DNA of 64,000 nucleotides from Clostridia bacterium (GTDB taxonomy: Bacteria; Bacillota; Clostridia; UBA1381; UBA9506): NCBI GenBank assembly GCA_017399695.1, contig JAFQBK010000012.1, positions 248,001 to 312,000 of the forward strand, given 5' to 3'. Below are positions 42,410 through 51,099 of this stretch, one piece after another. Under the pieces are notes generated by a model, which ran no database searches, had not been told where the DNA came from, and worked only from the letters and a program-made list of their open reading frames with translations. The position numbers and the translations under genes were made by a program. Within the stretch, counting starts at the first letter, position 1. Every line of letters starts with the position of its first letter.

Positions 42410-42532
42410 TCACTCTGCGTTTTTACAAAATTCCTGCTTATTGCAACGCAACTTGTCATTTGCGTAATAACGCGTAATACCACGCTACCCTAGCGCCACC
42501 AAATCGCACCCGGAACAATCACACATCGTCAT
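42410..42532 (-). pseudogene. Broken small Cys-rich reading frame before the TerS-like gene
   Basis: From ATG 42532 the frame reads MTMCDCSGCDLVALG, then an in-frame TAG, then RGITRYYANDKLRCNKQEFC and KNAE up to TGA 42410-42412. The cysteine spacing (C-x-C-x2-C, then C-x5-C) looks like a small zinc-finger protein. The last codons overlap the TerS ribosome binding site, as in a translationally coupled gene. A separate frame just upstream (42575-42519, MMEDSERDVGWTSINDDV) could be joined to it by a one-base shift. I read it as a decayed small gene. Readthrough of the TAG is possible but unsupported. Confidence 0.4.
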
Positions 42533-42609
42533 TGATGCTTGTCCATCCTACATCACGTTCTGAATCCTCCATCATATCAATACCATAGCATCGGTTTCAC
42601 AACTTCAAG

Positions 42610-42636
42610 GTCACAGAATACGTCACATATGTCACA
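42610..42636. repeat. Triple GTCACA repeat in the leader
   Basis: Plus-strand GTCACA occurs at 42610-42615, 42622-42627 and 42631-42636. The last overlaps the near-palindrome at 42634-42647. It may be part of a regulator binding region. Confidence 0.45.
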
Positions 42637-42647
42637 CGTATCGTGTG
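42634..42647. promoter_or_regulatory. Operator-like near-palindrome, leader copy
   Basis: ACACGTATCGTGTG on plus (ACACG, TAT, CGTGT form an inverted repeat). The same 14-mer, with one change, lies inverted in the promoter spacer at 42727-42740, 93 bases away centre to centre. A pair of such sites could be bound by a repressor dimer with DNA looping. No repressor gene is present in the cluster. Confidence 0.55.
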
Positions 42648-42694
42648 CTATATGATTAAAAAAATTAAACATATTACATTTACCCGCCATAAAC

Positions 42695-42708
42695 AGAACA
42701 TATGTTCT
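42695..42708. promoter_or_regulatory. LexA (SOS) box
   Basis: A perfect palindrome AGAACATATGTTCT, containing the gram-positive LexA consensus GAAC-N4-GTTC. It lies about 6-19 bases downstream of the expected start of transcription from the promoter at 42720-42748, where bound LexA would block the polymerase. Cleavage of LexA after DNA damage should then switch on the phage-derived cluster. Confidence 0.88.
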
Positions 42709-42719
42709 ATTGTGTTTGT

Positions 42720-42748
42720 ATTATACCACACAATACGTGTTTTGTCAA
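42720..42748 (-). promoter_or_regulatory. Perfect sigma-A promoter of the phage-derived cluster
   Basis: On the minus strand TTGACA (42748-42743), a 17-base spacer and TATAAT (42725-42720), both hexamers perfect. It faces the TerS-like gene. A LexA box overlaps the early transcribed region. It is the only strong promoter seen before the 13.4-kb run of closely spaced or overlapping genes, which suggests one transcript. Confidence 0.92.
42727..42740. promoter_or_regulatory. Operator-like near-palindrome, promoter-spacer copy
   Basis: CACACAATACGTGT on plus lies wholly within the 17-base spacer between -10 and -35. It is the inverse of the leader copy at 42634-42647 with 13 of 14 bases the same. 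A protein bound here would directly cover the promoter. Confidence 0.55.
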
Positions 42749-42857
42749 GCATTATTTTAATTTTTTGCAATTATCTTTCGCCAACATCCTTTACCACCAA
42801 ATATCCGCACTCCTAAAACTCATCGCAAACCATCCTTGTGCCCGCAAATACACACAC
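42749..42857. other. Gap with no recognised feature
   Basis: This A+T-rich stretch between the cluster promoter and the ribosomal operon terminator holds no gene, repeat or site I can support. No tRNA, att-like sequence or integrase remnant is seen at this border. Confidence 0.6.
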
Positions 42858-42896
42858 AAAAAAAGAACAGCGGCACGAATGCCTCTGCTCTTTTTT
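42858..42896 (-). terminator. Terminator at the end of the ribosomal operon
   Basis: AAAAAAGAACAGCGGCA and TGCCTCTGCTCTTTTTT form a 17-bp stem with two mismatches across CGAA. For minus-strand transcripts it follows the rplQ stop codon by 15 bases and has a T run. It is symmetrical enough to work both ways. Confidence 0.88.
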
Positions 42897-42911
42897 GTAT
42901 CTACTCTTAAA

Positions 42912-43256
42912 TTATACCAATTCAATAATAGCCGTTTCCGCAGCATCACCGCGTCTCGGGCCTGCTTTGATAATTCTGGTATAGCCGCCCTGGCGCTCTG
43001 CATACTTCGGAGCGATCTCTTCAAACAATTTATAGACTACTTCTTTGTCTGTAATATAAGAAAGAGCTTGGCGTCTTGAATGTAGTGTATTGGTTTTACC
43101 AAGAGTAATCATTTTGTCTGCCATGCATCTGACTTCCTTTGCACGAGCAAGCGTGGTAACGATCTTGCCGTTTTCCAAAAGGGAAGTAACCAGATTGCGA
43201 AGCATAGCAATTCTCTGGTCGGTAGGACGACCCAATTTTCTAGTTCCTGGCATCAA
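42912..43256 (-). CDS. rplQ: 50S ribosomal protein L17
   Basis: 114 residues, typical length. The N-terminal [40 protein letters not shown] is the L17 signature, and the protein ends [22 protein letters not shown]. It binds 23S rRNA. It is the last gene of the ribosomal superoperon, 40 bases after rpoA, and is followed by the terminator at 42858-42896. Confidence 0.98.
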   Translation of the reverse strand: MMPGTRKLGRPTDQRIAMLRNLVTSLLENGKIVTTLARAKEVRCMADKMITLGKTNTLHSRRQALSYITDKEVVYKLFEEIAPKYAERQGGYTRIIKAGPRRGDAAETAIIELV

Positions 43257-43296
43257 AAACTACCTCCTTCTTCATGAATTCCACAGGAAATCCTGT

Positions 43297-44247
43297 TTAG
43301 TCCTCTCTTTTTGCGAACGTCTGACCCAGTGCGTGGAGTTTTCCAACAACCTCTTCTAAGGACTTACGGCCGAGGTTTCTAACCTTAACCATATCGTCTT
43401 CGGTGCGGTTGGTCAAATCTTCCACTGTGTTAATGCCGGCACGCTTTAAGCAGTTGTAAGAACGAACAGAAAGGTCGAGCTCTTCGATGGTCATCTCCAA
43501 AACTTTTTCCTTCTTGCCTTCTTCCTTCTCGATCATGATTTCGGCATTCTTCGCTTCGAGCGAAAGGTCAATAAACTGCATCAAATGCTCATTAATGATT
43601 TTAGCCGCTAAACTCACAGCATCATCCGGTGAGATGGAACCGTCGGTCCAAACTTCCAAAGTCAGCTTGTCGTAGTCAGTAATCTGACCAACACGAGTAT
43701 TTTCTACAAAGTAGTTTACTCTGTGAACCGGCGTGTAGATGGAGTCAACCGGAATCACACCGATGATGTTCTGATTGATCTGCTTGTTACGCTCAGCGGA
43801 AACATAGCCGCGACCTTTCGAGAACGTAATCTCCATATACAACTTCGCATCTTTGTTAAGCGTTGCGATGTGAAGGTCCGGGTTAAAGATTTCGATGTCG
43901 GAGTCAAGCTTAATGTCTCCGGCTTTAATTTCGCCCTCGCCCTCTGCTTCAATGTATACAACCTTCGGCGTATCACAGTGGAGCTTACAAGCAATCTGCT
44001 TAATATTCAAGATAATTTCGGTTACATCTTCTTTCACACCGGGGATGGTAGAAAACTCATGCAGCACACCGTCAATTTTAACGGAAGTAGCTGCCGCACC
44101 CGGCAGTGAGGAAAGCAGCATTCTGCGAAGGGAGTTGCCCAGCGTGGTACCGTAGCCACGCTCCAGCGGTTCTGCAACGTATTTACCATACTTTCCGCTT
44201 TCGTCAATCTCTACGCACTCTACCTTTGGTTTTTCGATTTCTAACAA
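43297..44247 (-). CDS. rpoA: RNA polymerase alpha subunit
   Basis: 316 residues. The N-terminal domain for assembly has [27 protein letters not shown]. The C-terminal domain for UP-element and activator contact has [23 protein letters not shown] and [12 protein letters not shown]. It lies between rpsD and rplQ in the alpha operon, as in other Firmicutes. Confidence 0.98.
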   Translation of the reverse strand: MLEIEKPKVECVEIDESGKYGKYVAEPLERGYGTTLGNSLRRMLLSSLPGAAATSVKIDGVLHEFSTIPGVKEDVTEIILNIKQIACKLHCDTPKVVYIEAEGEGEIKAGDIKLDSDIEIFNPDLHIATLNKDAKLYMEITFSKGRGYVSAERNKQINQNIIGVIPVDSIYTPVHRVNYFVENTRVGQITDYDKLTLEVWTDGSISPDDAVSLAAKIINEHLMQFIDLSLEAKNAEIMIEKEEGKKEKVLEMTIEELDLSVRSYNCLKRAGINTVEDLTNRTEDDMVKVRNLGRKSLEEVVGKLHALGQTFAKRED

Positions 44248-44364
44248 TGTAAACCCTCCCTCTTATTCAAGTTCTTTCATGCACACAGGAAAAATTCCTT
44301 GTGCAAATCATAGGTTATGAGGGGTCTCCGTTTAGTAAAGCCTTCGTCCGTTATGCCCCAAGGA

Positions 44365-44994
44365 TTAGTTCTTGGAGTACAACTCGACGATAAGATGCTC
44401 TTCGAGCTCCAGATCAATATCATCTCTCTGCGGAGCTGCGATAACTTTACCCTCTGCGGCATCATGATTCACATCCAGCCATTTCGGGATGATTTTGCCG
44501 CTGGTTGCCTCTAAGATTGCCTTGATCTTTTCAGAACTTCTGCTCTTTTCGCGGATAGTGATCACATCGCCTACCGAAACCAAATAGGACGGGATATCTA
44601 CTTTCTTACCGTTTACTTCAAAATGACCATGCATAACAAGCTGTCTAGCTTCCGGACGGGACATACCAAAGCCCATGCGGTAAACAACGTTGTCTAATCT
44701 GCTTTCCAGAATAGTGAGCAGGTTTTCACCTGTGATACCCTGTTTCTTTTCTGCCATTTCGAAATATTTCGCAAACTGAGATTCCAAAACGCCGTAATAT
44801 CTTCTTGCTTTCTGTTTTTCTCTCAGCTGCAAGCCGTACTCAGACAGCTTCTTTCTGCTCTGACCATGCATGCCCGGAGCATATTTTCTTCTGTTAATTG
44901 CACATTTATCAGAATAGCATCTTTCGCCCTTTAAGAACAGTTTCTGTCCTTCTCTACGGCAAAGTCTGCACACTGCACCTGTATAACGAGCCAT
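44365..44994 (-). CDS. rpsD: 30S ribosomal protein S4
   Basis: 209 residues with the S4 RNA-binding domain ([32 protein letters not shown]). The N-terminus keeps the zinc-type cysteines (CRLCRR, then GERCYSDKC), the metal-binding form. S4 starts 30S assembly and in gram-positives often represses its own mRNA. The 117-base gap to rpoA holds no gene. Confidence 0.98.
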   Translation of the reverse strand: MARYTGAVCRLCRREGQKLFLKGERCYSDKCAINRRKYAPGMHGQSRKKLSEYGLQLREKQKARRYYGVLESQFAKYFEMAEKKQGITGENLLTILESRLDNVVYRMGFGMSRPEARQLVMHGHFEVNGKKVDIPSYLVSVGDVITIREKSRSSEKIKAILEATSGKIIPKWLDVNHDAAEGKVIAAPQRDDIDLELEEHLIVELYSKN

Positions 44995-45053
44995 CTCGAA
45001 ATTACACCTCCTTAATTAATAAAAACAAATCGAATTGCCGAAACCGGCATAAA

Positions 45054-45446
45054 TCATACTCTTCTTCTTTTCGGCGGTCTGCAGCCGTTGTGCGGGATCG
45101 GGGTAACATCTTTAATCATGCTAACCTCTAAGCCTGCTGCCTGCAGCGCACGAATAGCAGCCTCACGACCTGCACCGGGGCCCTTAACGAAAACCTCAAC
45201 GGTCTTTAAGCCATGCTCCATTGCAGCTTTTGCTGCAGTTTCTGCTGCCATCTGAGCAGCAAACGGAGTGCTCTTTCTGGAACCTCTGAAGCCCAGTCCG
45301 CCGGAGCTTGCCCAGCTGATTGCGTTACCTTCAACGTCGGTAATCGTAACCATCGTATTATTAAAAGTAGAACTAATATGAACTGCACCACGCTCAATGT
45401 TCTTCTTAACTTTTCTGCGAGTGCTTCTTTTAGCAACCTTTGCCAT
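45054..45446 (-). CDS. rpsK: 30S ribosomal protein S11
   Basis: 130 residues with [36 protein letters not shown] and the conserved end [18 protein letters not shown]. It binds the platform of the small subunit. The gene is between rpsM and rpsD. Confidence 0.98.
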   Translation of the reverse strand: MAKVAKRSTRRKVKKNIERGAVHISSTFNNTMVTITDVEGNAISWASSGGLGFRGSRKSTPFAAQMAAETAAKAAMEHGLKTVEVFVKGPGAGREAAIRALQAAGLEVSMIKDVTPIPHNGCRPPKRRRV

Positions 45447-45504
45447 GGATAATTTCCTCCTTTCGCAAATACTACTGACTCAAAATGTCCTTACTCTGCT
45501 AACC

Positions 45505-45873
45505 TTATTTCTTCTTGTTAGCAATCGTACGAGCCGGACCTTTTCTCGTTCTGGCATTTGTCTTGGTTCTCTGCCCTCTGACCGGCAGGCCCTTTCTATG
45601 TCTGATTCCACGGTAGCAGCCGATTTCCATCAAACGCTTGATGTCAAGAGCAACATTACGTCTCAAATCGCCTTCTACGGTGTAGTCTCTATCGATAATT
45701 TCTCTTAACTTCTGAACTTCGTCCTCGGTCAGGTCCTTAACACGGGTATCCGGATTAATTCCTGCCTCGTTCAGAATTTTCTGAGAGCTGGCAAGACCGA
45801 TACCATAAACGTAGGTCAAACCGATTTCTACTCTCTTTTCTCTTGGTAAGTCAACACCTGAAATTCTGGCCAT
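45505..45873 (-). CDS. rpsM: 30S ribosomal protein S13
   Basis: 122 residues. The start [25 protein letters not shown] and the basic end [23 protein letters not shown] are typical. ATG 45873 has AGGAGGTG eleven bases upstream; the in-frame extension to 45939 has no homology. S13 contacts the P-site tRNA and the large subunit. Confidence 0.98.
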   Translation of the reverse strand: MARISGVDLPREKRVEIGLTYVYGIGLASSQKILNEAGINPDTRVKDLTEDEVQKLREIIDRDYTVEGDLRRNVALDIKRLMEIGCYRGIRHRKGLPVRGQRTKTNARTRKGPARTIANKKK

Positions 45874-45919
45874 TTCCTTGTAGCACCTCCTGTTTTGAAC
45901 ATGATAAAGCAAATAATAT

Positions 45920-45963
45920 TGAAACCCGACAGGTCGCACTCAGAGTGCGCAGCCGCCCTGTCC
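45920..45963. repeat. Intergenic hairpin between rpmJ and rpsM
   Basis: GACAGG is paired with CCTGTC around an inner GCACTC-AGA-GTGC hairpin. No T run follows, so it looks like an RNA processing or regulatory fold rather than a terminator. Confidence 0.45.
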
Positions 45964-45982
45964 GGATCTACGCAGTTTGGGA

Positions 45983-46144
<162 letters not shown>

Positions 46145-46218
46145 TTATTTAACAAAGCGGGAAAAACCCGCATACAAGCAAATCGGAACAGAAAAAATTC
46201 TGTCAGCGAAACAATCGC

Positions 46219-46437
46219 TTATTTTGCTCTCCAAGTGATTCTACCCTTGGTCAGGTCATACGGTGAAAGCTCAATCGTAACCTTATCCCCCGGGAGAATA
46301 CGAATGAAATTCATTCTAAGTTTTCCGGAAATATGTGCTAAAACCTGATGACCGTTTTCCAGCTCTACCTGAAACATTGCGTTCGGCAGTGCCTCAAGCA
46401 CGGTACCTTCCAGTTCTAATACGCCATCTTTCGCCAT
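46219..46437 (-). CDS. infA: Translation initiation factor IF-1
   Basis: 72 residues, an S1/OB-fold protein: [45 protein letters not shown], ending [11 protein letters not shown]. It fills the ribosomal A site during initiation. GGAGG precedes the ATG. It lies between the KOW-protein gene and rpmJ. Confidence 0.98.
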   Translation of the reverse strand: MAKDGVLELEGTVLEALPNAMFQVELENGHQVLAHISGKLRMNFIRILPGDKVTIELSPYDLTKGRITWRAK

Positions 46438-46449
46438 ATAAAAGCCTCC

Positions 46450-46719
46450 TTATACATTTTCATCCATCTGGCAAAGAGCACGCCTGACGAGTGGATTTGT
46501 GACAGCTTCGCCCGCCGCCAGCTTTTCACCTATCAGCGTTGCGGTCTTACCGGTCTCGGTAAGATGCTTTCTCTTTTTCCTCTTTGGTTTGTCCACTTTG
46601 CGTCGTTTGCCGTCACAGATGAGCATATACTCATCGGATTCTGCAAATACGACCACAAAATACTTCCCTTTGTCCCTGCCTGCCTTTGAATATACAATAT
46701 CACCGGCACGAAGTTCCAA
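46450..46719 (-). CDS. KOW-domain RNA-binding protein (L14e-like)
   Basis: An 89-residue protein with a KOW motif at the start (ELRAGDIVYSKAGRDKGKYFVVV) and a basic centre (KRRKVDKPKRKKRKHL), similar to archaeal/eukaryotic L14e. Such a gene is common between map and infA in Clostridia. The exact role in ribosomes is not established. It starts 24 bases after map and ends 12 bases before infA. Confidence 0.9.
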   Translation of the reverse strand: MELRAGDIVYSKAGRDKGKYFVVVFAESDEYMLICDGKRRKVDKPKRKKRKHLTETGKTATLIGEKLAAGEAVTNPLVRRALCQMDENV

Positions 46720-46743
46720 AATAACATCACCTCAAAAGAACGA

Positions 46744-47493
46744 TTAACACTTGGTAAGAATCTCCGGCCCATTGCCGGTCACCACTACGGAATTTTCGTA
46801 ATGGGCAGATAGCTTACCATCCGCCGTTACCACCGTCCATCCATCGGAGAGGGTGTTAACATGATACGTACCCATATTGACCATAGGCTCTATTGCGATT
46901 GTCATGCCCGAAACTAACCTTACGCCGCGCCCCGGACTTCCGAAATTTGGAACCTCGGGAGCTTCGTGCAGTTCTGCACCAACGCCGTGTCCGATTAGTG
47001 CACGCACAACCGAAAAACCATTAGATTCAACATACGACTGTATGCTGTGGCCGACATCACCGATGCGGTTTCCCGGCATCACCTGAGTCAGTCCTTCAAA
47101 AAAGCTCTGCTTTGTTACATCAATCAGCTTTTGCGCTTCCGGCGAAACCACACCGACTGCAAATGTCCTTGCTGCATCCCCATGGTATCCTTCGTAGCAC
47201 GCGCCGATATCGACGCTTAAAATATCGCCGTCTTTTAAGACGACCTTGCCATTCGGAATCCCGTGTACTACCTGGCTGTTTACCGAAGTACAGATGCTGG
47301 CAGGATAGCCATTATAATCGTAAAACGAACAAGTCGCTTTGTTTTTTAAGATGAACTCCCTTGCGATGCTGTCAAGCTCTTTCGTGGTCACTCCGGGCTT
47401 AATTAGCTCGGCTAAAACCTCAAAGGTTTCTGCCACAATCCTGCCTGCAACACGCATTTTCTGGATTTCATTCTCTGATTTGATTCTGATCAT
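46744..47493 (-). CDS. map: Methionine aminopeptidase, type I
   Basis: 249 residues. It removes the initiator methionine from new proteins. The di-metal site is complete: Asp in SVDIGACYEGYHGD (both), His in GHGVGAELHEAP, Glu in IAIEPMVN and Glu in SAHYENSVVV. The start overlaps the stop of adk by four bases (ATGA). Confidence 0.97.
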   Translation of the reverse strand: MIRIKSENEIQKMRVAGRIVAETFEVLAELIKPGVTTKELDSIAREFILKNKATCSFYDYNGYPASICTSVNSQVVHGIPNGKVVLKDGDILSVDIGACYEGYHGDAARTFAVGVVSPEAQKLIDVTKQSFFEGLTQVMPGNRIGDVGHSIQSYVESNGFSVVRALIGHGVGAELHEAPEVPNFGSPGRGVRLVSGMTIAIEPMVNMGTYHVNTLSDGWTVVTADGKLSAHYENSVVVTGNGPEILTKC

Positions 47494-48137
47494 AACGCCG
47501 CCTCTGCTTTTTCAATCGCTTCGACAACGTGACGGGTTGTCTCCGCCACCACATCCTGACCGTATACGGTCATTAATTTATTCTGCTTACGATAATAATC
47601 CTTTAACGACTCCGTCATTTCGTGATAAACTGAAAGACGTTTGCGAATCACTTCCGGAACATCATCGCTTCTTGTAATCAGCTCTCCACCGCAACTATCA
47701 CAAACACCGTCGACCTTCGGTCTGTTGTGTGCAATGTGATATGCTGCGCCGCATTTCTTGCACTCGCGCCTTCCGGACAAGCGCTCAACCAGCACTTCGT
47801 CTTCGACTTCCAGATTTAGGACGACATCAACACCGATTCCGGTTTCATCCATAATCTGCGCCTGCGCAAGAGTTCTCGGAAAACCGTCTAGAATATAGCC
47901 GTTTTCGCAATCTCTTTCTGCAAGCCTTGCGCGTACAAGCTCAACCACGACATCATCCGGCACCAGCTCGCCACGGGCGATATATCCTTCTGCAAGCTTT
48001 CCGGTTTCGGTCTGCTCACGGATCGCTGTACGGATAATGTGTCCGGTCGAAATTGCGGGAATCTGATACTTTTCCTGAAGGGTAGCCGCCTGTGTGCCTT
48101 TCCCGGCACCAGGCGGTCCCAAAAGAACCAGTTTCAT
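47490..48137 (-). CDS. adk: Adenylate kinase
   Basis: 215 residues; makes two ADP from ATP and AMP. P-loop GPPGAGKGT (7-15), AMP-binding DGFPRTLAQA and the LID with four cysteines (CKKC ... CDSC), so it is the zinc-type long form found in gram-positives. It is encoded between secY and map. Confidence 0.98.
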   Translation of the reverse strand: MKLVLLGPPGAGKGTQAATLQEKYQIPAISTGHIIRTAIREQTETGKLAEGYIARGELVPDDVVVELVRARLAERDCENGYILDGFPRTLAQAQIMDETGIGVDVVLNLEVEDEVLVERLSGRRECKKCGAAYHIAHNRPKVDGVCDSCGGELITRSDDVPEVIRKRLSVYHEMTESLKDYYRKQNKLMTVYGQDVVAETTRHVVEAIEKAEAAL

Positions 48138-48168
48138 AAAATAACACCTCGAAGATTTGAGACTTTAC

Positions 48169-49464
48169 TTATTCCAAAAATCCTTTGTATTGTCTCGTAA
48201 GCAACTGGGATTCGATCTGCTTTACAGTCTCGAGTGCAACACCAACGACGATGAGGAGCGATGTGCCTCCCAAAGATACGCCGGCGAGGTTCGGAACGAA
48301 TGCGAGCAGAATCGGGAAAATTGCTACAATCGCGAGGAAGAATGCACCAAACAGCGTAATCTTCGACAGGATTCTTGCAATGTAATCCGAAGTCGGCTTA
48401 CCCGGGCGAATACCCGGAACAAATCCACCGTTCTTCTTCATATTGTTAGCAATTTCAATCGGATTGAACTGAATTGCAGTGTAGAAATATGTGAAGAACA
48501 GAATCAGCAGGAAGTACAGAACGATATATACCGGATGCGTCTGCTGGAATACCGACAGAATCGCAGCCCAAAACGGGCTTTCAGGCATTGCCTGACCGTT
48601 GATAAACATATTAATCGTCTGCGGGAAGGACATAATCGAAATTGCGAAGATGATCGGGATAACACCCGCCATAGAAATCTTCAGCGGAATATGCGTGCTC
48701 TGTCCACCGTACATTTTTCTTCCTACTACGCGTTTTGCATACTGAACCGGAATTCTGCGCTCTGCATCATTCATCAGTACAACAAATGCAATTGAAATTA
48801 CGGAAATTGCCAGGATTGCAATCAAGGTCATGATCGAGGAGAACTCGATGGTACCGCTGGAAAACAGCATTGCGCGCAAGGACTGAATCATTGCGCCTGC
48901 CTGCGAAACAATACCTGCAAAAATCAGCATCGAAATACCGTTGCCGACACCCTTTTCCGTAATCTGTTCACCGAGCCACATCAGGAAGGCAGTACCTGCC
49001 GTCAGGGTCAGGGTAATTACAATAAAGTTCATCGGGTTGTTACCGCCCTCTAAAGCACTAGCCATACCGAAGTATAAACCAACGGCCTGAATAAAGCCTA
49101 AGATAACGGTTACATAACGGGTAATGGAAGCAATCTTCTTCTTACCCTCTTCGCCTTCTTTCGACATTCTCTCCAAAGCAGGAATTGCAACTGTCAAAAG
49201 CTGCATAATAATGCTTGAATTGATGTACGGCGAAATACCCATTGCGAAAATAGAAGCTCTCTCCAGTGCGCCACCGGAGAAGTTGTTTAAGAGGCCCTGC
49301 ATACCGCCGCCAAAGCCACCTAAGAATTCACTGACTGCTGCTTCCGACAGACCCGGAACCGGAACATAGGAACCCAATCTGAAAATGAAAAGCATCAGGA
49401 GTGTAAACAACAGCTTCTTTCTTAAGTCAGGAGTCTTCCAAGCGCTTCTAAGTGTTTGTAACAT
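48169..49464 (-). CDS. secY: Protein translocase subunit SecY
   Basis: 431 residues with ten membrane helices. N-terminal FRLGSYVPVPG, plug region around LLNNFSGGALERASIFAMGISPYI, the cytoplasmic loop AERRIPVQYAKR and the C-terminal GFVPGIRPGKPTSDYI with QIESQLLTRQYKGFL are typical. It is the pore of the Sec system. It overlaps no gene and lies one base after rplO. Confidence 0.98.
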   Translation of the reverse strand: MLQTLRSAWKTPDLRKKLLFTLLMLFIFRLGSYVPVPGLSEAAVSEFLGGFGGGMQGLLNNFSGGALERASIFAMGISPYINSSIIMQLLTVAIPALERMSKEGEEGKKKIASITRYVTVILGFIQAVGLYFGMASALEGGNNPMNFIVITLTLTAGTAFLMWLGEQITEKGVGNGISMLIFAGIVSQAGAMIQSLRAMLFSSGTIEFSSIMTLIAILAISVISIAFVVLMNDAERRIPVQYAKRVVGRKMYGGQSTHIPLKISMAGVIPIIFAISIMSFPQTINMFINGQAMPESPFWAAILSVFQQTHPVYIVLYFLLILFFTYFYTAIQFNPIEIANNMKKNGGFVPGIRPGKPTSDYIARILSKITLFGAFFLAIVAIFPILLAFVPNLAGVSLGGTSLLIVVGVALETVKQIESQLLTRQYKGFLE

Positions 49465-49465
49465 C

Positions 49466-49909
49466 TTAGATCACCTCCGCCTTTCCGCCGGCTCCTGCGA
49501 TCTTTTCCTCGGCCGTTTTGGAGAATCTTGCAGCCTTTACTGTTAAGTTCTGTGCTGTCAGTTCGCCGCGGCCCAACACGACGATACCATCGTTTACTTT
49601 CTTAATAATACCTGCCGCTTTGAGCGCTTCAGCAGTTACTTCTGCACCGTTTTCAAAACGATTCAGGTCAGAAACGTTAATCTCCGTGTAAACCTTTGCA
49701 AATATATTCGTAAAACCTCTTTTCGGCAAACGTCTGTAAAGAGGCATCTGGCCGCCTTCAAAACCGGGACGTACTCCGCCGCCCGAACGTGCCTTCTGAC
49801 CTTTATGTCCTTTGCCTGCGGTTTTTCCGTTTCCTGAACCATGTCCGCGACCTACTCTGAACGCATCTTTTTTAGAGCCTTCAGCCGGTCTCAGTTCGTT
49901 AAGTTTCAT
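49466..49909 (-). CDS. rplO: 50S ribosomal protein L15
   Basis: 147 residues with the glycine-rich start ([19 protein letters not shown]), [18 protein letters not shown] and a C-terminal [20 protein letters not shown]. It joins late in 50S assembly. In the spc operon between rpmD and secY. Confidence 0.98.
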   Translation of the reverse strand: MKLNELRPAEGSKKDAFRVGRGHGSGNGKTAGKGHKGQKARSGGGVRPGFEGGQMPLYRRLPKRGFTNIFAKVYTEINVSDLNRFENGAEVTAEALKAAGIIKKVNDGIVVLGRGELTAQNLTVKAARFSKTAEEKIAGAGGKAEVI

Positions 49910-49929
49910 CTAGCGCACCTCCTTTAGTA

Positions 49930-50112
49930 TTAGATTTCTTCTACATTTACCATATAATCAATTTTCTTTACCATACCTCTGATACCCGGATTGTCGTCAT
50001 GCTCTTTGACATCTCTGATTTTTTTGAGGCCCAGAGCGTGCGCCGTAGCGATATGGTCTTTTTTTCTGCCGATCGTACTCTTTGTGAGAGTTACCTTCAG
50101 CTTTCCTGCCAT
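49930..50112 (-). CDS. rpmD: 50S ribosomal protein L30
   Basis: 60 residues: [46 protein letters not shown] 50112 has GGAGGGTG seven bases upstream; an earlier in-frame start at 50121 overlaps this site. Between rpsE and rplO. Confidence 0.97.
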   Translation of the reverse strand: MAGKLKVTLTKSTIGRKKDHIATAHALGLKKIRDVKEHDDNPGIRGMVKKIDYMVNVEEI

Positions 50113-50125
50113 AACGTTCACCCTC

Positions 50126-50629
50126 CTAACCTAATAAATCTTCAACCGTTTTACCTCTTAACTTTGCAACTTCCTCTGCATCTTTCAGGGAAGCGAGGCC
50201 GGCAATCGTAGCTTTTACTACGTTGCGGGGGTTGTTGGAACGAAGAGACTTCGTTCTGATGTCGCGAATACCGGCAAGCTCTAATACCGCACGAGCAGGA
50301 CCGCCGGCGATCACACCGGTACCTTCTGCAGCCGGCTTTAAGAGCACACGGCCTGCGCCATACTCACCGATCGTTTCATGCGGGATAGAAGTTCCTACCA
50401 TGTTTACATGAACCAGATTCTTTTTCGCATCTTCAATACCCTTGCGGATTGCATCCGGGATTTCAGCTGCTTTACCGGTTCCGCAGCCAACATAGCCGTT
50501 CTCGTCGCCAACAACGACCAATGCGCTGAAACGGAAGGTTCTACCGCCCTTAACAACTTTAGCAACACGGTTTAAGCTTACTACTCTTTCTTTTATATCC
50601 AAGACACTTGCATCAATCAACTGAGCCAA
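50126..50629 (-). CDS. rpsE: 30S ribosomal protein S5
   Basis: 167 residues with the double-stranded-RNA-binding domain ([34 protein letters not shown]-like N-terminal part, given in pieces) and [19 protein letters not shown]. Contributes to decoding accuracy. In the spc operon, 18 bases after rplR. Confidence 0.98.
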   Translation of the reverse strand: MAQLIDASVLDIKERVVSLNRVAKVVKGGRTFRFSALVVVGDENGYVGCGTGKAAEIPDAIRKGIEDAKKNLVHVNMVGTSIPHETIGEYGAGRVLLKPAAEGTGVIAGGPARAVLELAGIRDIRTKSLRSNNPRNVVKATIAGLASLKDAEEVAKLRGKTVEDLLG

Positions 50630-50647
50630 ACTGTTCTCCTCCTTCTC

Positions 50648-51010
50648 TTAGAATTCCAAGCCGCCTTCTCTTGCACCTTCAGCAAGCTCTTTGACGCGAC
50701 CGTGGTAAATGTAACCGCCTCTGTCAAATACGACAGCTTTGATTCCGGCTTTAAGAGCCTTCTCAGCGACCAGTTTACCAACCTGGCGAGCAGCATCTTT
50801 GTTGCCGCCGTTAATGTCTTTCAAGCTTGCTTCGAGCGTGGAAGCGGAAACCAACGTTACACCCTTATCATCGTCGATGATCTGAGCATATATGTTTTTC
50901 AGACTTCTGTAAACATTCAGTCTCGGACGGCTAGCTGTACCGCTGATCGTCTTACGAACTCTTTTATGTCTTCTCAGTCTGGCTACATTACTGTTTTGCT
51001 TCTTAATCAA
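50648..51010 (-). CDS. rplR: 50S ribosomal protein L18 (TTG start)
   Basis: 120 residues beginning at TTG 51010 ([20 protein letters not shown]), preceded by AAAGGAGTG (complement of 51018-51026) with seven bases of spacing. An in-frame ATG at 51034 lies upstream of that site and would add eight residues not found in L18. The protein ends [17 protein letters not shown]. It binds 5S rRNA. Confidence 0.95.
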   Translation of the reverse strand: MIKKQNSNVARLRRHKRVRKTISGTASRPRLNVYRSLKNIYAQIIDDDKGVTLVSASTLEASLKDINGGNKDAARQVGKLVAEKALKAGIKAVVFDRGGYIYHGRVKELAEGAREGGLEF

Positions 51011-51099
51011 GACTTTCACTCCTTTATTGTTCATGTGTACGGAGCATGGATTTTGCCATGACCCCTGACATTAAGTGAATGATCCACACGATGGCAGGA

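Larger units (their letters stand above)
42577..42690 (-). other. Possible 37-residue leader ORF
   Basis: ATG 42690 opens a frame of 37 codons with five cysteines (MAGKCNMFNFFNH, then HDTCDICDVFCDLEVVKPML). It starts right after the LexA box, but no Shine-Dalgarno sequence precedes it, so I do not call it a gene. It would be the first frame on an induced transcript. Confidence 0.25.

Noticed and set aside
42410-42532. A working amber-readthrough (for example pyrrolysine) protein
   Set aside because: The single TAG sits in a short, poorly supported frame next to other broken frames; no readthrough signal or insertion system is seen, so decay is the simpler reading.
28966-42748. A CRISPR array, antiphage island or contractile tailocin in this cluster
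   Set aside because: No repeat-spacer pattern, no defence genes and no sheath or baseplate-wedge genes are present, while terminase, portal and capsid genes are; the tail genes are of the non-contractile type.
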